Source of the DNA: IDS-8 sp035304285
Lineage (GTDB): Bacteria > Pseudomonadota > Gammaproteobacteria > Steroidobacterales > Woeseiaceae
Assembly (NCBI GenBank): GCA_035304285.1
Contig: DATGQI010000250.1
Location: 1-49,876, forward strand
Reading direction: 5' to 3'
DNA: 49,876 nucleotides
The position numbers were made by a program, and so were the translations under genes. A model generated the notes under the pieces. The model was not told the origin of the DNA and did not search any database. It worked only from the letters and a program-made list of their open reading frames with translations. Shown one piece after another: positions 7,788 through 15,380 of the stretch; the first letter of the stretch is position 1, and each line of letters opens with the position of its first letter.

Positions 7788-8759
7788 ATGCCTTCAAAGA
7801 AGCACGTGATCGTGGTCCTGCCCGTCGCCGGCTCCGGCGGCGAGTTCCCGCCGGTTCCGCTGCGGCACCAGCGCTGGCTTGCCCGCTCACGGGCGAGTGA
7901 CGCACACGGCGAAGTCCTGTCGCAAATCCTGTCAATTCTCTCTTTGCCGCCGCCACCTGAGGGTCTCGGCGCGCTGCGCCTGTGGGGGCAAACCGGAGCG
8001 CCTCCAGATGGATGGATCGCAGCGGCGGACCCGGTGTTTCTCGAGGCGCGGCTCAACCACCTTGTGTTGCACAGGCTCGACGAAGCGGAACTCGACGAGG
8101 CGGAGGTAGCAAGCCTGTTCGCCCACCTGCAGCAACACCTGGCGGAGAACGGCGACGAAGGGTTTTCAAGCGTCGGCAAAGTCGGGTATGTGCATCGCCG
8201 GCACGCTATGGAAGTTGCGCGGGCGTCGCCTGCCGTCGCGGAGGGCAGCTTCCCCGAAGACTTCTTACCGGACGGCGAGCGGTCGAGGGCACACGACAGG
8301 CTGCAGGGCGAAGTGCAGATGTGCCTGTACGAGTCGGCCGTCAACCAGCGCCGGACGCTCGAGGGGAAGCCGCCGGTCACCGGGTTATGGATGTGGGGGG
8401 GCGGCGTTGCACCGGCCGTACCGAAACGGCCGCTGCCGCCCTTGTTTGCAGACGAGCCGCTATGCCGGGGCTACTGGCTGGCCGCGTCCGCGGCGGTAGC
8501 GGGCTGGACGGGGGACCTGGAAGCCTGCCTTGCGCGTTCGCCCGACGGGTTCGTGGCCGTCCTCCCGGCGTCCGCAGTGGCTGGTAGCCCAGATCGAATA
8601 GATGCTCATCTCGACTTTCTGCGCCGGATGCTGCGACGTGGCAGACTGCGCGCGGTGACGCTGCTTGGGCAGGGCTTCCGGGTGGATATCGGACGCTGGG
8701 ACGCGCTGCGGCTGTGGCGCCGAAAATTTACAATGCGCGGGGAAGAGCACGGCGGATGA
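7788..8759 (+). CDS. RpfE-like protein (annotated in relatives as cofactor-independent phosphoglycerate mutase-like)
   Basis: A 323-residue protein resembling RpfE of Xanthomonas and proteins labelled cofactor-independent phosphoglycerate-mutase regulatory protein; no experimentally supported function is known to me. Visible: N-terminal VIVVLPVAG strand, an ARLNHLVLHRLDEAEL segment, a central Trp/Gly-rich PPVTGLWMWGGG motif (about residue 200), and a C-terminal part with GQGFRVDIGRWDALRLWRR. The resemblance and the conserved position immediately before recJ-prfB-lysS are the basis for the name. ATG 7788 with AAGGAG 11 nt upstream is preferred over in-frame starts at 7701 and 7749. It overlaps recJ by 4 nt (ATGA), so the two are coupled. 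Confidence 0.72.
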   Translation: MPSKKHVIVVLPVAGSGGEFPPVPLRHQRWLARSRASDAHGEVLSQILSILSLPPPPEGLGALRLWGQTGAPPDGWIAAADPVFLEARLNHLVLHRLDEAELDEAEVASLFAHLQQHLAENGDEGFSSVGKVGYVHRRHAMEVARASPAVAEGSFPEDFLPDGERSRAHDRLQGEVQMCLYESAVNQRRTLEGKPPVTGLWMWGGGVAPAVPKRPLPPLFADEPLCRGYWLAASAAVAGWTGDLEACLARSPDGFVAVLPASAVAGSPDRIDAHLDFLRRMLRRGRLRAVTLLGQGFRVDIGRWDALRLWRRKFTMRGEEHGG

Positions 8760-10480
8760 CGCTGACAAGAGAAAGGCCGGTGCGACGCAGGAAATTGCCG
8801 GGCGCAGCGGCTGTCGCGGGCTTAAGCGGCCTGGATCCCGTTCTCGCGAGACTTTACGCCGCTCGCGGCATCTCGGCAGAAGCGGAACTCGACCTCACCC
8901 TGCAGCGCCTTGCCCCGGTTCGCACGCTCACTGGCGTGGATGGCGCGGTGGCAGTACTCATGAGGAGCCGCCGGCGCCGCATCATCGTAATCGGCGATTT
9001 CGATGTCGACGGCGCGACCAGCACGGCGCTTGTCGTCCGGTGCCTGCGGGACTTCGGTTTTGCGGACGTCGATTACCTCGTGCCGAATCGCTTCGAGTAC
9101 GGCTACGGACTGACGCCTGAGATCGTGCGCGTCGCCGCCGGCATGTCGCCGGCGCTGCTGCTGACTGTGGACAATGGTGTCTCCAGCCTCGAGGGCGTTG
9201 CCGAGGCGCGCAGCCTCGGCATCGAGGTCGTCATCACGGATCATCACCTGCCGGGCGTAGACCTGCCGGAGGCCGCGGCAATCGTCAATCCGAACCTCGC
9301 AGGGTCGACCTTCGGCAGCCCGAACCTCGCGGGTGTCGGCGTCGCCTTCTACGTCATGGCTGCACTCGGCAAGGCGTTGCAGCGAGAGGGGCAGCAAGAA
9401 GCCGCTCGCATACCGGCACGCTACCTGGACCTCGTCGCCCTCGGCACGGTCGCGGACGTCGTCAGGCTCGACCAGAACAATCGAATACTCGTCACCCAGG
9501 GCTTGCGGAGAATTCGGGCAGGGAGTTGCGTTGCCGGGATTAGGGCATTGCTGGCGGTAGCCGGCCGGCACCAGGAGCGGGTAAGCAGCACGGACCTCGG
9601 CTTTGCCGTAGGCCCACGGCTGAACGCAGCGGGAAGGCTCGAGGATATGTCGGTGGGGATCGAATGCCTCCTCACCGACGATGCGGATTCCGCCATGCGC
9701 TCCGCGGAAGCGCTCGATCGTATCAACCACGAGCGTCGCGATATCGAGTCATCGATGCGCGACCAGGCGTTCGCGTTCATCGATCGCCTCGACGAGGAAG
9801 GGCTACCCGGCTGCGTCTGCGTCTACGACCAGTCCTGGCACCAGGGCGTGGTGGGACTGATCGCCTCGCGGGTGAAAGAGCGTTGCCATCGCCCCGTCAT
9901 TGCGTTCGCGCGCGAGCAGGACGGTCAGCTGAAGGGTTCGGCCCGCTCGGTGCCCGGCATCCATATCCGCGATCTGCTGGAAGCCATCTCGACCGTACGG
10001 CCCGGGCTCGTGCCCAAATTCGGCGGGCATGCAATGGCGGCGGGCCTGAGCTTGCCAGCGGCGCATCTCGAGGAATTCAAGGTGCTGGCTTGCGAACAAT
10101 TATCCCGGCTATACCCGCAGGCGGATTTCAGCGGAGTACTCTTAAGCGACGGCGCTTTGCCGGCGTCCTCGATGAACCTGGATTTCGCGCGGCTTCTCCG
10201 GGACGGCGGTCCCTGGGGAGCAGGTTTTCCGGAGCCGCTCTGGTGCGGTGACTTCGAGCTCATTGAACAGAGGATCGTCGGCGGGTTGCACCTCAAGCTG
10301 AAGGTGAGGCCGCTGGACGGCGAGAGCCAACTTGACGCAATTGCTTTCAACCAGGCGAGCGCGGCCTTCCGCGGGAGCGTCAGGATGGCTTACCGGCTCG
10401 ACGTCAATCAATGGCGAGGAGTCGAGTCGCCACAGCTGGTTGTCGAACAAATCAGCAGGCTGGCGTCGCAGACGACGTGA
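8756..10480 (+). CDS. recJ: single-stranded-DNA-specific exonuclease RecJ
   Basis: RecJ degrades single-stranded DNA 5' to 3' in recombination and mismatch repair. The 574-residue product (E. coli 577) has the DHH phosphoesterase motifs: DFDVDGATS (81-89), VDNGVSS (about 138-144) and TDHHLPG (161-167), plus the DHHA1 domain motif GGHAMAAGLSL about 430, then the OB-fold tail. The start ATG at 8756 overlaps the preceding stop and begins MTLTRERPVRRR, a family-like basic N-terminus. In operon with the rpfE-like gene upstream and prfB 85 nt downstream. Confidence 0.96.
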   Translation: MTLTRERPVRRRKLPGAAAVAGLSGLDPVLARLYAARGISAEAELDLTLQRLAPVRTLTGVDGAVAVLMRSRRRRIIVIGDFDVDGATSTALVVRCLRDFGFADVDYLVPNRFEYGYGLTPEIVRVAAGMSPALLLTVDNGVSSLEGVAEARSLGIEVVITDHHLPGVDLPEAAAIVNPNLAGSTFGSPNLAGVGVAFYVMAALGKALQREGQQEAARIPARYLDLVALGTVADVVRLDQNNRILVTQGLRRIRAGSCVAGIRALLAVAGRHQERVSSTDLGFAVGPRLNAAGRLEDMSVGIECLLTDDADSAMRSAEALDRINHERRDIESSMRDQAFAFIDRLDEEGLPGCVCVYDQSWHQGVVGLIASRVKERCHRPVIAFAREQDGQLKGSARSVPGIHIRDLLEAISTVRPGLVPKFGGHAMAAGLSLPAAHLEEFKVLACEQLSRLYPQADFSGVLLSDGALPASSMNLDFARLLRDGGPWGAGFPEPLWCGDFELIEQRIVGGLHLKLKVRPLDGESQLDAIAFNQASAAFRGSVRMAYRLDVNQWRGVESPQLVVEQISRLASQTT

Positions 10481-10565
10481 TAACATGCCGCGTTTTTCGG
10501 CGCGGCGCGGCCTTAGGCTTTCGGGGCACAGGATGGTCGAAAGAGAAAATTGGAAAACCGGCAAC

Positions 10566-11661
10566 ATGGAACCCACCCAGATCAAGCAGCAGATCACGGA
10601 CCTCACCGAGCGCACCGAAGCGTTGAGGAGGTACCTTTGACTACGAAAACCGCGCTGAACGCCTGACGGAAGTACGGCGCGAGCTGGAACAGCCGGACGT
10701 CTGGAACGAACCTGAAAAAGCCCAGGCGCTGGGGCAGGAGCGCGCTGCACTGGAAAAGATCGTCGTCAACCTGGACAAGTTGTCGCGCGGCCTCGAAGAC
10801 GCCGGTGAATTGTTCGAGCTCGCGCTGGACGAGGACGACAAGAGCACGCTCGATGCCCTCGTAACGGAAATTTCCGGCTATGCCGAACGCATTGAGGAAC
10901 TCGAATTCCGGCGCATGTTCAGCGGCGAACTGGACAGCGCCAATGCCTTCCTCGATATCCAGTCGGGTGCCGGCGGCACCGAAGCCCAGGACTGGGCCGA
11001 GATGCTGCTGCGCATGTACCTGCGCTGGGCCGAAGCGCACGAGTTCGATACCGAGATCATAGAGGCCTCGGCCGGGGAAGTGGCCGGCATCAAGAGCGCG
11101 ACTGTGCGAGTGATCGGCGAGTTTGCTTACGGCTGGCTGCGTACGGAGACAGGTGTGCATCGGCTGGTGCGGAAATCCCCTTTCGACTCCGGCAACCGCC
11201 GTCATACTTCGTTTGCCTCGGTCTTCGTATCTCCCGAAATCGACGACGAGATCGAAATCGATATCGACCCGTCGGAGCTCCGTATAGACGTGTATCGCGC
11301 GAGCGGCGCCGGCGGTCAGCACGTGAACCGCACGGAGTCGGCGGTGCGGATAACCCATCTTCCGACCAACATCGTGGTGCAATGCCAGAACGACCGCTCA
11401 CAGCACAAGAACAAGGCCACGGCGATGAAGCAACTGAAGGCAAAGCTGTATGAACTGGAACTGCAGACTCGGCGCGCGAAGGCGGCCGAGGTCGAAGACA
11501 GCAAAGCCGACGTCGGCTGGGGAAGTCAGATAAGATCCTATGTCCTCGACCAGAGCCGGATAAAAGACCTTCGTACCGGCGTCGAAACAGGCAACACGCA
11601 GGCGGTGCTCGACGGCGACGTCGACCGCTTTATCGAAGCCAGTCTGAAGCAGGGGCTGTAA
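10566..11661 (+). CDS. prfB: peptide chain release factor 2 (programmed +1 frameshift)
   Basis: RF2 recognises UGA and UAA and triggers peptide release. The gene is in two frames: ATG 10566 to CTT 10635-10637 followed by in-frame TGA (10638-10640); skipping T10638 continues with GAC in the +1 frame to 11661, giving 364 residues (E. coli 365). The second part shows the SPF tripeptide region (KSPFDS), the GGQ motif in GAGGQHVNRTESAVRITH, and RSYVLDQSRIKDLRTG. This is the standard autoregulated frameshift: low RF2 slows termination at UGA and favours shifting. Just upstream of lysS, whose GTG follows the prfB stop with no gap. Not a pseudogene. Confidence 0.97.
10626..10641 (+). promoter_or_regulatory. 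prfB +1 frameshift site
   Basis: AGGAGGT (10626-10632) acts as an internal Shine-Dalgarno-like element three bases before the slippery CTT codon (10635-10637), which is followed by TGA and then C. The layout equals the E. coli prfB site (AGGGGGT-AT-CTT-TGA-C) in spacing and context. The peptidyl-tRNA-Leu slips from CTT to TTT when RF2 is scarce. Confidence 0.93.
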
Positions 11662-13167
11662 GTGAGGAATGACGACGTAAAGCAGCCGGACGAAAACGCG
11701 CTCATCGCCGAGCGGCGTCGAAAGCTGGATGAGCTTCGGGCGATGAGAGAGGCTTACCCGAACGATTTTCGACGCAACGCCCTGGCAGAAGAGTTGCACT
11801 GCACGTTCGGACCCCATGACCCGGACAAGCTGGCGGAAGTTTCGCCCCGCGTGCGGGTGGCCGGACGGATGATGGCGAAACGCGTCATGGGCAAGGCAAG
11901 CTTCATCAAGTTGCAGGATCGCACCGGGCAGATCCAGGTGTTTCTCGAACGCGACCGCTTGCCCGAGGGCGTTTACCAGGATTTCAGGAAGTGGGACATC
12001 GGTGACATCGTTGGAGCCGAGGGACTGCTCTTCAAGACCAAAACGGGCGAGCTGACGGTAAGGGCGGAGACCTTGCGCCTGCTGACGAAATCGCTGCGCC
12101 CGCTGCCCGAGAAGTGGCACGGACTTGCGGACATGGAAACCCGCTACCGACAGCGCTACGTCGACCTGATCATGAACGAGAAGAGTCGCGACGTGTTTCG
12201 CACCCGCGCCCGTATCGTTGCCTATATCCGCGCCTTCATGGAGTCGCAGGATTTCCTCGAAGTCGAAACCCCGATGATGCAGACGCTAGCGGGCGGCGCG
12301 GTCGCCAGGCCTTTCACGACCCATCACAACGCGCTCGACATGCAGCTCTACCTGCGCATTGCGCCGGAGCTGTACCTGAAGCGCCTGATCGTCGGCGGGC
12401 TGGAACGCGTCTACGAGATCAATCGCAGTTTCCGGAACGAGGGTGTTTCTACCCAGCACAACCCGGAATTCACGATGCTGGAATTGTACCGTGCGTACGC
12501 CGACTATCATGACCTGATGGAAATGGTGGAGGCGCTGCTGACAGGAATGTCGCAGGCGATTCTCGGCACGACCGTGATCGAATACCAGGGAGAGCAGTAC
12601 GATCTTGGCAAGCCGTTCAGGCGGCTGACGGTCGAAGAGGCGATTATCGAGTTCAATCCCGGCTTCGACGCGGCCAGGATTCGCGATCGCGACTACCTCA
12701 GGGATTTTGCAGAAGGGGTCGGCGCCCGGGTCGAAGAGAACTATGGCAGCGGCAAGCTGCAGATCGAGATCTTCGACAAGACCTGCGAGGCGGCGCTGCG
12801 CCAGCCGACGTTCGTTGTCGCATATCCGACCGAGGTATCTCCGCTGTCGCGGCGTAACGATGACGATCCCTTCGTTACCGATCGCTTCGAACTTTTCATC
12901 GCGGGGCGCGAGATGGCGAACGGCTTTTCCGAGTTGAACGATCCCGAAGATCAGGCCGAACGCTTCCGTGCCCAGGTCGAAAGTCGCGACGCCGGCGACG
13001 ACGAGGCGATGGTCTACGACGCCGACTACATCCGTGCGCTCGAATACGGCATGCCGCCCACTGCGGGGCTGGGAGTGGGAATCGACCGGCTCGTCATGCT
13101 GTTCACGGACTCGCCATCGATTCGCGACGTGCTGCTGTTCCCGCACATGCGCCTGGAAACCACGTAG
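11662..13167 (+). CDS. lysS: lysyl-tRNA synthetase (class II)
   Basis: Charges tRNA-Lys with lysine in the cytosol. The 501-residue product (E. coli 505) has an N-terminal OB anticodon-binding domain (about 60-160, VRVAGRMMAKRVMGKASF) and a class II catalytic core: motif 1 around FLEVETPMM, motif 2 in INRSFRNEGVSTQHNPEFT, motif 3 in GLGVGIDRLVMLFTDS near the C-terminus. GTG 11662 abuts the prfB stop, so translation is coupled. The TAG stop (13165-13167) lies within the first GTAGGAGC of a REP cluster, so the end of the coding region is the start of the repeat. Confidence 0.97.
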   Translation: MRNDDVKQPDENALIAERRRKLDELRAMREAYPNDFRRNALAEELHCTFGPHDPDKLAEVSPRVRVAGRMMAKRVMGKASFIKLQDRTGQIQVFLERDRLPEGVYQDFRKWDIGDIVGAEGLLFKTKTGELTVRAETLRLLTKSLRPLPEKWHGLADMETRYRQRYVDLIMNEKSRDVFRTRARIVAYIRAFMESQDFLEVETPMMQTLAGGAVARPFTTHHNALDMQLYLRIAPELYLKRLIVGGLERVYEINRSFRNEGVSTQHNPEFTMLELYRAYADYHDLMEMVEALLTGMSQAILGTTVIEYQGEQYDLGKPFRRLTVEEAIIEFNPGFDAARIRDRDYLRDFAEGVGARVEENYGSGKLQIEIFDKTCEAALRQPTFVVAYPTEVSPLSRRNDDDPFVTDRFELFIAGREMANGFSELNDPEDQAERFRAQVESRDAGDDEAMVYDADYIRALEYGMPPTAGLGVGIDRLVMLFTDSPSIRDVLLFPHMRLETT

Positions 13168-13314
13168 GAGCCGCCTCAGGCGAAAAGGAGCGCAGAGCCC
13201 GTCGCTTGTCGCCCGTGGGACGGGCTCCTACAGCGTGTAACCAGCGGGTGTCTCAACCTGGCAGACGTTCGGGCGAAACTGCTGTAGGAGCCCGTCCCAC
13301 GGGCGACAAGCGAC
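13164..13314. repeat. GTAG-type REP cluster after lysS
   Basis: Three REP units. The first starts with GTAGGAGC at 13164 and includes the lysS stop. The next two, 13201-13234 and 13281-13314, are perfect 34-bp reverse complements of each other around a 46-nt spacer; both contain GTAGGAGCCCGTCCCACGGG on the appropriate strand. GTAG-class REPs of this form are well known in Pseudomonas, Xanthomonas and Stenotrophomonas, where REP-associated tyrosine transposases mobilise them. No transposase is in the window. The structure could end transcription of lysS and ygfZ, which converge here. Confidence 0.85.
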
Positions 13315-13341
13315 CGAAGAATCCTTGAACGTATCGCAGGC

Positions 13342-14232
13342 TCACTCCGGCAGCGCGTAAGGAAGGTCGACCGGAGTTGCCGGTTGTCCTTCGAGCGATA
13401 GCGTCAGCTTGTGCAGGTCTGCCGGAACCACGGCGAGCAGGTGCTCGCCCGCTGCGTTCAGTACTTCGCCGACGTCGCGGTCGTCGTGCCGCAATTTGTC
13501 GCCGGTGCCGGCAAGCGGCTCCTCCGTTCGATAATGCATCAGTCGCCGCTTGCTTTTTCCAAGATGCTGCGTGCGCGCCACGACCTCCTGTCCGGTATAG
13601 CAGCCCTTGGTGAAACTGATGGCGCCGAGACAGTCGAGGTTCAGCATGTGTGGCGTGTATTTCTCCGTCGTCGCCGCATCGATCATCGGCATTCCTGCAT
13701 TGATGAGTGCGAGTCGCCATTCGGCGTCCGGCAATGGCCGTGAGAGGACCAGCCCCGCCTCCTGCATCGCTGCCAGCGCGCCATACACTTCGACGCATTG
13801 CGATGGGGCGCCCGTATCTACGGCGACGACGCCGGCGTTCCGGGCCGCCGATCCGGCGCCTCCCTGCCGAAGAAGACCCAGCTCGTCCAGCGCGGCGATG
13901 TCCCTCTCATCCGACACAGCGAAAGCTCCCCAATCACTGCCTGCAAGTGAGATGTCGACACTGGCGCGGAACCTGAACATGAGCAGGCGCCTGGTCAACG
14001 CCTCCGCCATGCCTGCAGGCACGGAAAGAAAGGTTTCGTCGCTGCCACCCCACGCCTCGATAATTCGCATCACCGTAATGACACGACCCTTGGGATTGCA
14101 CCAGGCTGCCGGCAGGGACGGCTCATCGTCGAGCCTTGCAAGGTCCTGCGTGAGCTGGCCCTGCAGGAACGAACGGGCGTCGGGTCCAGACACGCGCAGG
14201 ATGTCGAACAGCCTGTTCAAAGTCGCGAACAA
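13342..14232 (-). CDS. ygfZ: folate-binding Fe-S cluster assembly protein YgfZ
   Basis: YgfZ is a GcvT-like tetrahydrofolate-binding protein that supports the function of certain iron-sulfur enzymes. The 296-residue product contains FLQGQLTQDL near the N-terminus and the diagnostic KGCYTGQEVVART motif with the conserved Cys211. ATG 14232 gives a canonical-looking start (MFATLNRLFDILRVSG). It is divergent from the SDHAF4-sdhCDAB operon, a meaningful neighbour because succinate dehydrogenase holds three Fe-S clusters. Convergent with lysS across the REP cluster. Confidence 0.93.
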   Translation of the reverse strand: MFATLNRLFDILRVSGPDARSFLQGQLTQDLARLDDEPSLPAAWCNPKGRVITVMRIIEAWGGSDETFLSVPAGMAEALTRRLLMFRFRASVDISLAGSDWGAFAVSDERDIAALDELGLLRQGGAGSAARNAGVVAVDTGAPSQCVEVYGALAAMQEAGLVLSRPLPDAEWRLALINAGMPMIDAATTEKYTPHMLNLDCLGAISFTKGCYTGQEVVARTQHLGKSKRRLMHYRTEEPLAGTGDKLRHDDRDVGEVLNAAGEHLLAVVPADLHKLTLSLEGQPATPVDLPYALPE

Positions 14233-14299
14233 CCCGGGTTGCTAACCACATTGCGGGAGCATGACTGCATCATGCCACACAGTCTGGCATACTCCCCGC

Positions 14300-14533
14300 G
14301 TGTCTGACGAACAGGACAATTCCACGGACCCCGGTCAAGCGGCGCCTGCCGGCGGCGAGGGCACGGTACGCACTTTCATTCCCGCGGGCCGGACTGAAGC
14401 AGACACGGCTTTATCCATAAGAAATAACAAGCCCGAAGAGCAGACGGTCCCGGTGGAAATCGGGGGGCGTAGAGGTCCGGACCCGACTCGCTTCGGCGAT
14501 TGGGAGTTGAAGGGAAGATGCATCGATTTCTGA
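14300..14533 (+). CDS. SDHAF4-like succinate dehydrogenase assembly factor (DUF1674)
   Basis: A 77-residue hydrophilic protein ending in GPDPTRFGDWELKGRCIDF-type sequence, the signature of DUF1674/SDHAF4. The mitochondrial protein binds flavinated SdhA and promotes its assembly with SdhB. The N-terminal half is acidic and apparently disordered. The frame is open from ATG 14261, but the residues 14261-14299 look unlike a protein and the GGGAG there is only one base from that ATG, so GTG 14300 is preferred with low certainty. It lies 54 nt before sdhC. The family is most familiar from Alphaproteobacteria and mitochondria; here it shares the operon with SdhE. Confidence 0.82.
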   Translation: MSDEQDNSTDPGQAAPAGGEGTVRTFIPAGRTEADTALSIRNNKPEEQTVPVEIGGRRGPDPTRFGDWELKGRCIDF

Positions 14534-14587
14534 CACCCGGCCGCCCTGGCTGGCGCAAAAGCGGACTAGTTCGAAGGCAATAGCGCA

Positions 14588-14986
14588 GTGAAACCGACGA
14601 TGAGTAGCGGCGTAAACAGTCGCGGACGGCCCCTGTCGCCGCACCTGTTCATTTATCGCTGGCCGATCACGATGGTGATGTCGGTACTGCACCGCGGCAC
14701 CGGTATTTTCCTTTCCCTCGGGTTCCTCGTGCTCGCCGCCTGGCTTATGACCGCTGCAGACGGGGCGGAAGCCTATGGCAGCTTCGCCGAACTGCTGCAG
14801 TCGGTTGGCGGCCGGATCCTGCTTGCGCTTTTCAGTTTCGCCTTCTTTTTCCACCTGGGAAGCGGCATACGTCATCTCGTCTGGGACCTGGGTTACGGCT
14901 TCGAAATACCACAGGCCAATGCCGGATCCTGGGCCATCATTGCCGGCACATTCGTGTTGACGATCCTCTACTGGCTGTTCCTGTGA
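14588..14986 (+). CDS. sdhC: succinate dehydrogenase cytochrome b556 subunit
   Basis: Membrane anchor subunit of complex II that binds haem b and ubiquinone with SdhD. The 132-residue product has the family opening RPLSPHLFIYRW, MSVLHRGTGIFLSLG leading into helix 1 (about 33-55), helix 2 (about 78-100) with the haem-ligand region FFHLGSGIRHLVWDLGYG, and helix 3 at the C-terminus. Start GTG 14588 is used; ATG 14600 is an alternative. Followed 4 nt later by sdhD. Confidence 0.95.
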   Translation: MKPTMSSGVNSRGRPLSPHLFIYRWPITMVMSVLHRGTGIFLSLGFLVLAAWLMTAADGAEAYGSFAELLQSVGGRILLALFSFAFFFHLGSGIRHLVWDLGYGFEIPQANAGSWAIIAGTFVLTILYWLFL

Positions 14987-14990
14987 GGCC

Positions 14991-15380
14991 GTGGTAATGC
15001 CGATGAGTGACCGGCGCACGCCGCTTGGCCGCGCACTTGGTGACGGATCCGCGAAAGACGGCACCGGACACTGGTGGACACAAAGGATATCGTCCGTTGC
15101 TCTCCTGCTGCTCGGCGCCTGGTTCCTCGTGTCTCTGACGCGGCTGCCGGGCTTTGATCATGCAAACGTGCAAGAGTGGCTCGGTCAGCCATGGACCGCA
15201 GTGCTGATGCTGCTGCTGGTCCTCACAATTGCACGACACTCGGACTTGGGGTTACAGGTGGTGATCGAGGACTATGTGCACCAGCCTTTCCTTAAAATTG
15301 CTGCGATCGTCCTGATGCATTTCCTGCACATACTGGTGGCGGCTGTGTCGATCTTCGCTATCTTGCGGATGGCTTTCTAG
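14991..15380 (+). CDS. sdhD: succinate dehydrogenase hydrophobic membrane anchor subunit
   Basis: Second membrane anchor of complex II. The 129-residue product shows three hydrophobic helices (about 33-50, 65-85, 105-125) and the motif ARHSDLGLQVVIEDYVH, which holds the haem-ligand His and the quinone-site Asp-Tyr. Start GTG 14991, with ATGs at 14997 and 15003 as alternatives. The stop abuts the GTG of sdhA, so translation is coupled. Confidence 0.94.
   Translation: MVMPMSDRRTPLGRALGDGSAKDGTGHWWTQRISSVALLLLGAWFLVSLTRLPGFDHANVQEWLGQPWTAVLMLLLVLTIARHSDLGLQVVIEDYVHQPFLKIAAIVLMHFLHILVAAVSIFAILRMAF

Noticed and set aside
7613..8380. N-terminal extension of the DUF498 frame on the minus strand
   Set aside because: Family similarity starts at the ATG at 7612; the extension is antisense to the rpfE-like gene and low in complexity.
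13164..13314. possible CRISPR array, because of short repeated units
   Set aside because: Units are inverted, not direct, with unequal spacing and no cas genes; they are REP sequences.
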